Assembly (NCBI GenBank): GCA_017461985.1
Contig: JAFTSA010000008.1
Coordinates: 124,001-188,000 of the forward strand
DNA length: 64,000 nt
Direction: 5' to 3'
Source: Clostridia bacterium
GTDB taxonomy: Bacteria; Bacillota; Clostridia; Christensenellales; CAG-917
This document shows, in pieces, positions 42,578 through 51,078 of this stretch (positions are counted from its first letter, which is position 1; every line of letters begins with the position of its first letter). Position numbers and translations under genes: made by a program. The notes under the pieces are model-generated. The model saw nothing but the letters and a program-made list of their open reading frames with translations, did not search any database and was not told the DNA's origin.

Positions 42578-44206
42578 TTAATGTTTCTTTTCAAAACGTG
42601 CGATGTCTTCGCATTTTACGATGGTCTTGAAGACTTCTTCAAACTTTTCAAGTGCGCCGTCGATGATTTCATCGGTGTCAGCCATTGAGGTGTAAAGTCT
42701 GCTGCCTGCAAGAGTCACGATGCCGTGTGCCATGTATGCTGCGCCCATTTGTTCCATTGCGACCTTTCTGCGGAGCATTTCGGGTTTCTTCTTGAGCATA
42801 GGAATCACTGAGCCGAGAAGATTCATATGGCTGAAGTCAAAGCTCATTGCGCCTGTGCATTCAAGGTGAACGATTGAGCCTTGGTTGTAGACGACGTAAG
42901 GAAGGTTGTACTTCTTGACCAATTCCTTGAGGCCTGCGGTGAGACGGTCACCTGCTCTGCCTGCTTTTGCGCATGCGTCTTCTTTTTCGATTTCGCAGAT
43001 TGCGCAGTAGCCTGCGTATGAGCTCAAGGGGTTTGCTGCGAGAGTGCCGCCAACGTATGCCTTCTTGCCCATACCTGCAACGCCTGCTGCCATAAGTGAC
43101 ACATATTCCTTCTTGCCGCCGACGCCTCCTGCTGAGGGATAGCCACCTGCCACGACTTTGCCGAAGATTGTAAGGTCGGGATACATATCACGGCCTGTTG
43201 CTTGACGCTTGAATTTGACAACTTTGCCGTCAACGATCTTCTTGTCTTCGATGATCCATTCAAAGGGGAGTTCCTTGTCATAGTCATACTTGCCGAAGAA
43301 GTAGCCTTGTGCGCCGTGGATGCCAACTCTGAAGCCGGTGACGACTTCGTCAAAGATGAAGAGTGCGCCGTATTTCTTTGCAAGCATACGTGCTTTTTCG
43401 TTGTATTCAAGGTCGATGGGGCGTGTTCCGCTTTCAGGACCAACGGGTTCTACGATGACTGCTGCAGTGCCACCTTTTCTGGTGTTTCTACGGAGCATCT
43501 TTTCAAGCATCTTGAGGTCGTTGGGACGGACTTCGTCAGTGGTCTTGTATGAGCCACCGGGAATGCCGTGTGATTCGAGGAATTGTCTGCTTCCGGGGAT
43601 CTTCAAGCCATAGACCATTTGATCTGACCAGCCGTGGTATGCGCCGCCAACTTTGATGACGCGTTTTTTCTTGGTTGCGCAACGTGCAACACGGATTGCT
43701 GCCATGACTGATTCTGTGCCTGAGCCGAGCATACGGAACATTTCGCAACCGGGCATAAGTTCACTGATCTTCTTTGCAAGAAGAAGTTCGCCTTCGTGGA
43801 AAAGACCGGTGACAGGGCCACAAGTGTTCAGGAGTTCCAAAACCTTTTCACGGACGGGTTCATAGTTTGAGCCGAGGATGGTAGGACCGCCTGCTTGCAA
43901 GAAGTCATAATACTTGTTGCCATCAAGGTCATAAAGGAATGCTCCTTCTGCCTTTGTCATGCAGATGGGGAACGGGAAGTTGAATGCAAGATTGTGTTGA
44001 ACTCCGCCGGGGATATACTTCTTTGCGGTTGTTGTGATTTCTTTTGACTTGACGCACTTGGTGTTGAAATGTTCAAGAGTTTCCTTGAGTGCTTCGTCAG
44101 AAACGCAATAGATGGGTTGAGAAGTCAAATTGTTCAATTCATCGTAGATGGGTTGAGCTTTGTCCCACTTTGAAAGTCCATAGCCTTTTGAAAGGTCAGT
44201 TGCCAT
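42578..44206 (-). CDS. Class III PLP-dependent aminotransferase, GSA-aminomutase-like
   Basis: A 542-residue PLP enzyme, class III aminotransferase fold, most like glutamate-1-semialdehyde aminomutases or related aspartate aminotransferase family proteins. It has GSGTESVMAAIRVARCATKK, the PLP Asp region ALFIFDEVVTGFRVGIHGAQ and the Lys-containing LTIFGKVVAGGYPSAGGVGG with the PLP-binding Lys. About 75 extra N-terminal residues precede the usual start and there is an insertion around GKYDYDKELPFEWIIEDKKI. I chose the ATG at 44206 with GGAGGAG upstream. No haem-synthesis genes are near, so a different amine donor/substrate is likely. First gene of a pair with the aldolase-like protein. Confidence 0.85.
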   Translation of the reverse strand: MATDLSKGYGLSKWDKAQPIYDELNNLTSQPIYCVSDEALKETLEHFNTKCVKSKEITTTAKKYIPGGVQHNLAFNFPFPICMTKAEGAFLYDLDGNKYYDFLQAGGPTILGSNYEPVREKVLELLNTCGPVTGLFHEGELLLAKKISELMPGCEMFRMLGSGTESVMAAIRVARCATKKKRVIKVGGAYHGWSDQMVYGLKIPGSRQFLESHGIPGGSYKTTDEVRPNDLKMLEKMLRRNTRKGGTAAVIVEPVGPESGTRPIDLEYNEKARMLAKKYGALFIFDEVVTGFRVGIHGAQGYFFGKYDYDKELPFEWIIEDKKIVDGKVVKFKRQATGRDMYPDLTIFGKVVAGGYPSAGGVGGKKEYVSLMAAGVAGMGKKAYVGGTLAANPLSSYAGYCAICEIEKEDACAKAGRAGDRLTAGLKELVKKYNLPYVVYNQGSIVHLECTGAMSFDFSHMNLLGSVIPMLKKKPEMLRRKVAMEQMGAAYMAHGIVTLAGSRLYTSMADTDEIIDGALEKFEEVFKTIVKCEDIARFEKKH

Positions 44207-44242
44207 AATTTTCTCCTCCATAGGTGTTTTATCATTGATATA

Positions 44243-44271
44243 ATTATATCAAAGGCTGAAATCAATGTAAA
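44243..44271 (-). promoter_or_regulatory. Promoter of the aminotransferase-aldolase pair
   Basis: Leftward TTTACA (44266-44271), 17 bases and TATAAT (44243-44248). Confidence 0.7.
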
Positions 44272-44400
44272 CATCAATTTTTCCACTTTATCAATACAAA
44301 ACCGCAAATCTGCCCGCCAAAAAAACAATTTCTTAAAATTGTTAGAGGACTTTTTGAAAACGAGAAAACCAACAGAATTGCCAAATTGTGTAAATAAATG

Positions 44401-44429
44401 TTGATTAATTCCATTTTGTAGGGTATAAT
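44401..44429 (+). promoter_or_regulatory. Promoter of the HU gene
   Basis: TTGATT (44401-44406), 17 bases and TATAAT (44424-44429), 37 bases before the ATG. Confidence 0.85.
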
Positions 44430-44465
44430 ATAGATAGTCCACAAAGTGGACAATAGGAGGCAAAT

Positions 44466-44738
44466 ATGAACAAAGCAGAATTTATTAGAGCACTTGCAGA
44501 AAAAGCAGACCTTTCACTGAAAGATGCAGCCGCAGCAGTTGATGCATATGCAGAAGTGGTTGCCGAAGCCCTGAAAGATGGCGAAAAAGTTGCAATCGCA
44601 GGCCTTGGCACTTTCGAACTTAAAGCAAAAGCAGAGCGACAAGGATTCAATCCTGTGACAATGGAGCCTATCACAATCCCTGCCAGCAATGCTCCCACCC
44701 TGAAGTTTGGAAAAACTTTCAAAGAAAGATTTAATTAA
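44466..44738 (+). CDS. hup: DNA-binding protein HU
   Basis: A 90-residue histone-like protein that bends DNA and compacts the nucleoid. It begins MNKAEFIRALAEKADLSLKD, has the beta-arm region around VAIAGLGTFELKAKAERQGF and ends in LKFGKTFKERFN. The arm is a little atypical: RQGFNPVTMEPITIPASNAP replaces the usual RxGRNPxTGxxI signature, but spacing is kept. Ribosome site AGGAGG. Own promoter and terminator. Confidence 0.95.
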   Translation: MNKAEFIRALAEKADLSLKDAAAAVDAYAEVVAEALKDGEKVAIAGLGTFELKAKAERQGFNPVTMEPITIPASNAPTLKFGKTFKERFN

Positions 44739-44739
44739 A

Positions 44740-44770
44740 GCAAAGCCACTCAGTTGAGTGGCTTTTTTCT
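44740..44770. terminator. Bidirectional terminator after the HU gene
   Basis: AAAGCCACTC-AGTT-GAGTGGCTTTTTTC hairpin, CACTC/GAGTG family, between convergent genes. Confidence 0.9.
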
Positions 44771-44773
44771 TGT

Positions 44774-45436
44774 TTATTTTTTGCTCACGATATTACCGGT
44801 ATTAGGGTCTATCAGCAATGCCCAGTAATCCACGCCTTCGCCTATGTAGGACACGTAATAATAGTAGTTTTGGCGGTCACCGGTGATGAGTTTTACGTAG
44901 ATTTCACGGCAGTACTCCCCTGCCTCTTTTGCTCCGTTTATGCGGTCGGCAAATTCAGTTTCGGCTATGTTGATGACGTCAGCAGAGGTCAACTTGCCGT
45001 CAAGGACGTTGGTGAGGGATATGCACTCTGCCCCTTCCCCTTCACCTATGGTGACTGAAACGGGTGTGAAGTCAAGGTTGACGGAGATGATATATTCACC
45101 AAACTCGTTGCCTTTCACCTTTCCGCTGAGGGTTGCACTTTCACCGTTTATGACAAAAACGTACTCCTCGCAGTCGTGGACTTTGAGGGGCAAAATGGTC
45201 AGTTCAGTGAAGTCGACAACATCTGTCGCTTTGCCGTCTGCCATAAAGTTTTTCTCTCTTTTCCCAGACTGGATGCTCACTGCAAAATTTTCATTTTCGC
45301 CCGCATAGAACGCCGAAATCGTCCGCGAAATATTGCCCCGCTCGGTGGGAGTTTTGTCCTTGTTGCAGGACACGAAAACCACTGAGCACGCAACCACTAA
45401 AATTGCCACAAAAATCAAAAACACTTTCTTTTTCAT
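44774..45436 (-). CDS. Lipoprotein with PepSY-like C-terminus
   Basis: A 220-residue lipoprotein: signal MKKKVFLIFVAILVVACSVV, lipobox VFVSC (Cys24). The final third (LTSADVINIAETEFADRING to VDYWALLIDPNTGNIVSKK) has the helix-strand pattern of a PepSY domain, ending in the typical D-x-x-T-G-x-I. PepSY domains often regulate secreted peptidases or transport. The middle of the protein is uncharacterised. The ribosome site is weak or distant. Monocistronic; its neighbours give no functional clue. Confidence 0.7.
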   Translation of the reverse strand: MKKKVFLIFVAILVVACSVVFVSCNKDKTPTERGNISRTISAFYAGENENFAVSIQSGKREKNFMADGKATDVVDFTELTILPLKVHDCEEYVFVINGESATLSGKVKGNEFGEYIISVNLDFTPVSVTIGEGEGAECISLTNVLDGKLTSADVINIAETEFADRINGAKEAGEYCREIYVKLITGDRQNYYYYVSYIGEGVDYWALLIDPNTGNIVSKK

Positions 45437-45511
45437 AGTTCAAAATATGCATCCTCTTTCCTCGATATGACCAAAAATCCTCTTTAAATCGGTCAAGTTT
45501 CAAAAAGAAAC

Positions 45512-45540
45512 TTGCCATATCCACGGCTGTGTTGTATAAT
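45512..45540 (+). promoter_or_regulatory. Promoter of the P-type ATPase gene
   Basis: TTGCCA (45512-45517), 17 bases and TATAAT (45535-45540), about 26 bases before the chosen ATG. Confidence 0.75.
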
Positions 45541-45566
45541 TGCAATACTACTTTCAAGGTGATATT

Positions 45567-48020
45567 ATGGCAGAAAACGTTGACATCACTTATACAAACG
45601 CAGAAACCGGCTTGACCGCTGAAGAGGTGGCTTCCCGTGTTGCCGAAGGCAAAATCAACGGCGAGCAAACCATCAAAACCAAGTCAATCCCCCAAATACT
45701 CCGTGAGAATATCCTCACGTTTTTCAACTTTGTCTTTGTGGCGTTTGCAATTATCCTTTTGTTTTTCACGGTGTTTGAATTCCAAAAGGACGGCTCAATA
45801 AAGGCACATTTTGACATCGGCATCCTTGGCAACTTCGGCTTTATGATTCTCATCGTGGGCAACTGCGCCGTGGGTATTTTCCAAGGTATCCGCTCAAAAC
45901 GTACTATGGACAAGTTGAGTCTGCTCTCTGCCCCCAAAGCAATCGTCATCCGTGACGGAGAGGAAAAGGAAATTGCCATTGAGGATATTGTCCTTGACGA
46001 AATCACAATCCTTTCAACAGGCAAACAAATCTGCGCAGACGGTGTCATCGTGGACGGCAGCATTGAGGTCAATGAAAGCCTCATAACCGGTGAGCCTGAC
46101 GCTATCCTGAAAAACCCCGGTGACCAAGTTATGTCAGGCAGTTTTGTTGTGTCAGGCAAGGCAAAATGCCAAGTGCAACATATCGGTCAAGACAACTTTG
46201 TCATGAAAATATCCTCTGGTGCAAAATATTTCAAGCGTCCCTCCAGTGAAATTTGGCGCTCACTTATGTTTGTCACCAAGTTTATGTCAATCGTCATAAT
46301 TCCTGTGGGCATTGCCCTCTTCCTCATCAAATATCTTGCTCAACAAGGGGATTTGAGTGACACCGTTGTCAAAACCCTCGGCACTCTCATAGGTATGATG
46401 CCCAGCGGACTTGTTGCCCTTGCAACAACGGTGTTCTGCGTCAGCGTCATCCGCCTTTCAAAGCACAAAACCAACGCCCAAGACCTGTATTGCATTGAAA
46501 CTCTTGCCCGTGTTGACGTCCTCTGCCTTGACAAAACAGGCACGATAACCGAGGGCACAATGGAAGTCAACGGCGTTGAAAGTGACCTTGACGAAAAGGA
46601 CGTAAAACAACTGCTCAAGGACTTCACCACCGCTCTTGACGCAGAAGACGCCACCTCAATGGCAATCAAAGACTTCGTCGCAGACCTCGACGCAACAAGA
46701 GAGCATCAAGGCATTGTGCCCTTCTCCTCTGCAAGAAAGTGGAGTGGCGCAACCTTTGACGGAGTGTCCTATGTCCTTGGCGCACCCGAATTTGTATTCC
46801 GCAATCTTGACGAGGACAAGAAAGAAAAAATCTCCTCTATGGCAAGTGAAGGATATCGTGTCCTTGTCCTTGCAAAAGCACATTGTGCTTTTCATGGTCA
46901 AAACCTCCCCGAAGGTCTTGAGCTTGTGGCATATGTCTATATCACCGACAAGATAAGAGAAGAGGCCCCCGACACCCTCCGCTACTTCCGTGAGCAAGGC
47001 GTCAACGTGAAAATCATCTCTGGAGACAACCCTGCCACCGTACGTGCAGTTGCACTCCGTGCAGGACTTGAAGACTGCGACAATATCATTGATATGTCTA
47101 CAGTCACTGACGACCAAATTGATGAAATTGCAGAAAAATACACCATTTTCGGCAGAGTGCTTCCCGACCAAAAACTTGCTCTTGTAAAGGCACTGAAAAA
47201 GCACGGCCACACAGTTGCAATGACAGGTGACGGCGTCAACGACGTCCTTGCCCTCAAGGAGGCGGACTGCTCTGTTGCAATGGCCTCTGGCTCTGACGCA
47301 GCAAAGAACGTCAGCTCACTTGTGCTCCTTGACTCTAACTTTGCATCAATGCCCAAGGTGGTTGAGGAAGGCAGACGAAGCATCAACAACCTTGAGCGCA
47401 GTGCATCTCTCTACCTTATGAAGACACTGTACAACACAATGCTTGCAGTGCTGTTTATGATCGTACCCTTTGACCTTCCCTTTGAGCCTAGACACCTCAC
47501 CCTCATCAGTTCGGTCACAATCGGTATGCCCTCAATCGTCCTTGCCCTTGAACCCAACAAAGAGAGAGTGTCCGGCCACTTCCTGCCAAAGGTGCTGTCC
47601 CATGCCCTACCCGGCTCGCTGACGGTTGTGCTCGGTGCAGTTGGCGTCATCATCACAAGTGCTTGCTTCCTCGACCTAAAACTTGAACAAGTGCAAAGCC
47701 TCTATCTCATAATCACCACCTTTGTGGGCCTTATGTACCTCTTCAAAGTGTCAATGCCTTTCAACTGGGTTCACGTAGTGAACTTTGTGGCAATGCTTGG
47801 CGTGTTTGTGGCCTTCTACTTCATAGACCTTGGATTCTTCAGCACAATTGAATTCTTCGGCCTCAACAAGGACTTCACAAACGAAATGATATATGCCCTT
47901 CTCGGCCTTGCCGGCGTACTTCTCGTGTTGTTCATAGGTCTGTTGTTCCTGACAAAAGGTGTCAACAAAAAAGAGGATAGCGCCCTTGTGAAACTGCTGA
48001 AAAAAGCAAACGTAATCTAA
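45567..48020 (+). CDS. P-type cation ATPase, CtpE-like
   Basis: An 817-residue E1-E2 ATPase. Motifs are the actuator loop SLITGEPD (about 171-178, TGEP rather than the usual TGES), M4 MMPSGLVALATTV (about 277-289), the phosphorylated Asp322 in CLDKTGTITEG and the hinge MTGDGVNDVLALKEADCSVA. Ten membrane segments are likely: two before the actuator, two before the phosphorylation domain and six at the end. No heavy-metal Cys motif, so calcium, manganese or a monovalent ion are possible; the overall resemblance is to CtpE of actinobacteria. I chose the ATG at 45567 with AAGGTG upstream; the earlier in-frame start runs across the -10 box. Confidence 0.9.
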   Translation: MAENVDITYTNAETGLTAEEVASRVAEGKINGEQTIKTKSIPQILRENILTFFNFVFVAFAIILLFFTVFEFQKDGSIKAHFDIGILGNFGFMILIVGNCAVGIFQGIRSKRTMDKLSLLSAPKAIVIRDGEEKEIAIEDIVLDEITILSTGKQICADGVIVDGSIEVNESLITGEPDAILKNPGDQVMSGSFVVSGKAKCQVQHIGQDNFVMKISSGAKYFKRPSSEIWRSLMFVTKFMSIVIIPVGIALFLIKYLAQQGDLSDTVVKTLGTLIGMMPSGLVALATTVFCVSVIRLSKHKTNAQDLYCIETLARVDVLCLDKTGTITEGTMEVNGVESDLDEKDVKQLLKDFTTALDAEDATSMAIKDFVADLDATREHQGIVPFSSARKWSGATFDGVSYVLGAPEFVFRNLDEDKKEKISSMASEGYRVLVLAKAHCAFHGQNLPEGLELVAYVYITDKIREEAPDTLRYFREQGVNVKIISGDNPATVRAVALRAGLEDCDNIIDMSTVTDDQIDEIAEKYTIFGRVLPDQKLALVKALKKHGHTVAMTGDGVNDVLALKEADCSVAMASGSDAAKNVSSLVLLDSNFASMPKVVEEGRRSINNLERSASLYLMKTLYNTMLAVLFMIVPFDLPFEPRHLTLISSVTIGMPSIVLALEPNKERVSGHFLPKVLSHALPGSLTVVLGAVGVIITSACFLDLKLEQVQSLYLIITTFVGLMYLFKVSMPFNWVHVVNFVAMLGVFVAFYFIDLGFFSTIEFFGLNKDFTNEMIYALLGLAGVLLVLFIGLLFLTKGVNKKEDSALVKLLKKANVI

Positions 48021-48060
48021 AAGAAAAAACAAATGAAATAATCAAAACAAAATGAGTAAA

Positions 48061-48092
48061 GAAAAAAGAGCGACGTCGGTCGCTCTTTTTGT
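48061..48092. terminator. Bidirectional terminator after the P-type ATPase gene
   Basis: AAAAAGAGCGAC-GTCG-GTCGCTCTTTTTG hairpin between convergent genes. Confidence 0.9.
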
Positions 48093-48106
48093 TTGTTGTT
48101 GATATG

Positions 48107-49642
48107 TTATTCTTCTGTCACTTGAGGAGTGGGGGTTTCTTCAAGGTTTGGGGCGATGGTTTTCTCTTCTCCGCTTTCACGTTGTCTTCTCAAGGCAAGT
48201 TCCTCACGCATAAGTTTCTTTGTGGGCTCGTCTATCTTGTAGAAAAGCATGGGGATTGCGCTGACAATCATACATAGACCAGGGAGCAAGAAATAGACAA
48301 TCCACGCCTTGTTTTGCATGCCATCCGTGATATAGGTAGAGATTGTGTCGGGGGCGGTTTCAAGGATGCTTGACGCCGTTGATGCATTGAAACCGATTGC
48401 GCCGATGAGGAAAATGCCTATTGCAACAGACAAGGCGTTGGACAACTTATTTGCCATAGAGAGGATTGCAAACTGCGTGCCCTCTGTACGTCGTCCTGTT
48501 TTCCACTCTTGATAGTCCACTATGTCGCTTGTCATAACCATAGGCAAGAAACTGTTGGGAGCGTAGGAGAATCCAAGGAAGAATTGATAAATGAGGATTG
48601 CCCAGAAACTTCTAAGGGGTGCTCCGCCAAGGCAATACATAAGGACACAGACCACTGACACAGCAAAACCGTATAGTGCTGCGATGATAAAATACTTCTT
48701 TTCACCAAGCTTTTTGTTGATTGCGGCGTTGAAGACTATGCCTATCATACTTGACACTGCAGAGGTTATGCCGATTGCCCAACTTATGCCTGCGCCGTAC
48801 AGTTTGCCCATGCCAAGGAAGGTGAGGTCAACACCCTCTCTCATAAAGATATAGGTGGCTTGCACGGCTATGCCAAGACCTATGTTTCTGCCAAAGCCCA
48901 AGATGTAAGTGAGGAACATGATGACAATCATCTTGTTGGATTTCAGTTCCTTGAACATATCCTTGAAACTCATGGCGGAGTTTGTCCTTGTCACCACCAT
49001 TTCCTTTGTCTTGAAATACATAAGCAGTTGGAAGATGAGGCCAAGGCCACACATTATGGCGGCGGTTATGATATATTCCAGTTTGCCTATGGTTTCACTG
49101 CCTGTCAGCATACCCACTACGGTGACGATGACACCGGGGCAAGCAAGGGCTATGGATTTAAGGGTGTTTGCAAGGCCTGCGGCACTGTTCTTTTCATCGC
49201 CGTCGTGAGAAAGAAGTGCAAGCATACCTTGTGAGGGGATGTCCGCAAGAGTCATACTCACGTTCCAAAGAATTGTCATAAAGGTGATATAGACGTACAT
49301 CCCTGCCTTTGAGGGGAAGTCTATAAACACAAAGGTCACCATTGTTATGACCGCAAGAGGAAATGCGGATATCAATATCCAAGGACGCATCTTGCCCGCC
49401 TTGAAGTTGGCGCGGTCAATGAGGTTGCCTATGACAAAGTCGGCTATGATTGAAATGAATTTTGACGCAAGGAGTATGCCTGCAAAAACCATCAGGTTTG
49501 CCCCAAGCATTTTGTCAAAAAATTCCGCTTGATAGCTGTTGATGAGGCCAATGGCCAAATTGATGCCCATGACACCAAGGGCGTACATCCACATATTTGC
49601 GGACAAGCCTTTCTTCTTTTGTTGCACTGCTACGTCAGTCAT
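48107..49642 (-). CDS. Glycoside-pentoside-hexuronide type cation:sugar symporter (MelB-like MFS)
   Basis: A 511-residue carrier with about 12 membrane segments in the GPH (MelB/LacS) family. Early segments contain ASKFISIIADFVIGNLIDRA with the family's Asp residues, then FKAGKMRPWILISAFPLAVI, the conserved loop after helix 2. A second R-x-G-x-R-x-x-G loop appears as KTGRRTEGTQFAILSMANK. It has no C-terminal IIA-like domain. I chose the ATG at 49642, with GGGAGAAG upstream. An unrelated MFS gene is divergent upstream. A beta-galactosidase gene (53070-56084) lies 3.4 kb away, so a galactoside is a reasonable substrate but only a guess. Confidence 0.85.
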   Translation of the reverse strand: MTDVAVQQKKKGLSANMWMYALGVMGINLAIGLINSYQAEFFDKMLGANLMVFAGILLASKFISIIADFVIGNLIDRANFKAGKMRPWILISAFPLAVITMVTFVFIDFPSKAGMYVYITFMTILWNVSMTLADIPSQGMLALLSHDGDEKNSAAGLANTLKSIALACPGVIVTVVGMLTGSETIGKLEYIITAAIMCGLGLIFQLLMYFKTKEMVVTRTNSAMSFKDMFKELKSNKMIVIMFLTYILGFGRNIGLGIAVQATYIFMREGVDLTFLGMGKLYGAGISWAIGITSAVSSMIGIVFNAAINKKLGEKKYFIIAALYGFAVSVVCVLMYCLGGAPLRSFWAILIYQFFLGFSYAPNSFLPMVMTSDIVDYQEWKTGRRTEGTQFAILSMANKLSNALSVAIGIFLIGAIGFNASTASSILETAPDTISTYITDGMQNKAWIVYFLLPGLCMIVSAIPMLFYKIDEPTKKLMREELALRRQRESGEEKTIAPNLEETPTPQVTEE

Positions 49643-49767
49643 AATCTTCTCCCTTGACCTTTTGGTCAAATATATGTTAGCACACTGACAACCTACTTTC
49701 AAGAGTGTTTTTTTGCGCACGTAGGTGCGTGTACGGGTGGGCGTATCAATATTAAGCCTAAATCCCT

Positions 49768-49796
49768 TTGACTTATTTTTGTTTTGGTTATAAAAT
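49768..49796 (+). promoter_or_regulatory. Promoter of the MFS transporter gene
   Basis: TTGACT (49768-49773), 17 bases and TAAAAT (49791-49796). A mirror promoter for the GPH carrier should lie in the same 176-base gap but is not clear. Confidence 0.6.
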
Positions 49797-49818
49797 TGCA
49801 GTTGCAAAAGGACAAGTT

Positions 49819-51000
49819 ATGGCAACAGTATTTCTAGTTTTACTTTTCATATCATACATAACTCTCGGTCTCCCCGACAGCGCTTGGGGGACGGCTTGGC
49901 CTTTTATGAGAGAAGCCCTAGGCATGCCCATTGCCTCGGCAGGTATATTCACTATGGTGGTGACGGCCTGCTCTGCGGTGTCTTCTGCCATTATGCCCAA
50001 AATAAGCAAAAAAGTGGGCCCCGGACTTATCCTTGCAGTGTGCTCACTGATGACCGGTGCAGGCATACTTGGTGTGTATTTTGCCAACAACTTCTACGTC
50101 ATCGTAGCAATCGGCGTAGTCCTCGGCATTGCAGGTGGCGGTGTTGACGTGTCCGTCAACGATTTTGTGGCAGACCACTACTCCTCTGGTGTGATGAACG
50201 TCACCCACGCAATGTGGGGTGTGGGCGCATTTATCGGCCCTCTCATCATCACCGAAGTCATGAACAAATACGGCAACTGGCGCACAGGCTTTTTGGTGCT
50301 TGCCATTGTGCAACTGGTGTTTGCGGTGGTGCTGTTTGCCTCTCTCCCCCTTTGGAAAAAGAAACTGCCCCCTATCGTCAAACACGACATAGAGACAGTG
50401 CCCACTGCTCAAAACAAACAAAAAGCAATCCTTGCCCTTGTTGTCATGGCAGTGCTGTACTTTGTGTACACAGGTATAGAACAAATCGTAGGCTCTTGGC
50501 TCAACACCTTGCTCATTGAAAAACGTATGTTTTCTGCAAGCCTTGGTGGTGCTTGTGTGTCCTGCTATTACGGCTCAATTATGGTGGGCAGAATTGTGTT
50601 CAGTCTCTTCTCATCAAAGATAGGCAACCGCCTTACAATCTATATAGGCCTTGGCATTGCAGTTGTAGGCGCAGGGCTCTTCTTCATCACGGACAGCATC
50701 CCTGCAACCTTTGTGGCAATAGTGATGATAGGTCTTGGTTTTGCTCCCTTCTACCCTTGCAATATGCACGAAGCCAAACTGAGATTCTCCGCCGATATGT
50801 CCAAGAAAGCAATCGGCGTCCAAGTGTGCTCCGCCTGTTTTGGCATCTTGGCACTGAGCCCTTCAGTCGGCCTCCTCATCCAACACGTGGGTCACGAAAC
50901 ACTGCCCATCGTCACCGCAGTGCTCATCGCCGTTCTTGTTATCTTCACTATCATTATAAATAGACTGACAAAGCCCCAAAACACAAAAACCACAGTTTAA
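49819..51000 (+). CDS. MFS transporter, FucP/sugar-type
   Basis: A 393-residue, 12-segment carrier of the major facilitator superfamily. The N-terminus has FISYITLGLPDSAWGTAWPF, a pattern common in sugar and cyanate-type MFS carriers. The inner loop contains GGGVDVSVNDFVADHYSSGV followed by THAMWGVGAFIGPL. The second half ends in KAIGVQVCSACFGILALSPS. I use the ATG at 49819 with AAAGGA upstream. Substrate unknown. Monocistronic, divergent from the GPH carrier and closed by the terminator at 51035. Confidence 0.85.
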   Translation: MATVFLVLLFISYITLGLPDSAWGTAWPFMREALGMPIASAGIFTMVVTACSAVSSAIMPKISKKVGPGLILAVCSLMTGAGILGVYFANNFYVIVAIGVVLGIAGGGVDVSVNDFVADHYSSGVMNVTHAMWGVGAFIGPLIITEVMNKYGNWRTGFLVLAIVQLVFAVVLFASLPLWKKKLPPIVKHDIETVPTAQNKQKAILALVVMAVLYFVYTGIEQIVGSWLNTLLIEKRMFSASLGGACVSCYYGSIMVGRIVFSLFSSKIGNRLTIYIGLGIAVVGAGLFFITDSIPATFVAIVMIGLGFAPFYPCNMHEAKLRFSADMSKKAIGVQVCSACFGILALSPSVGLLIQHVGHETLPIVTAVLIAVLVIFTIIINRLTKPQNTKTTV

Positions 51001-51034
51001 TGGGTAAAAACAAACAAATAAAACTTTAATTAAT

Positions 51035-51067
51035 AAAAAAAGGCACTCAAGCGAGTGCCTTTTTTTA
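51035..51067. terminator. Bidirectional terminator between MFS gene and thrS
   Basis: AAAAAGGCACTC-AAGC-GAGTGCCTTTTTTT hairpin with runs on both strands, CACTC/GAGTG family. Confidence 0.92.
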
Positions 51068-51078
51068 TACTTTATTTC

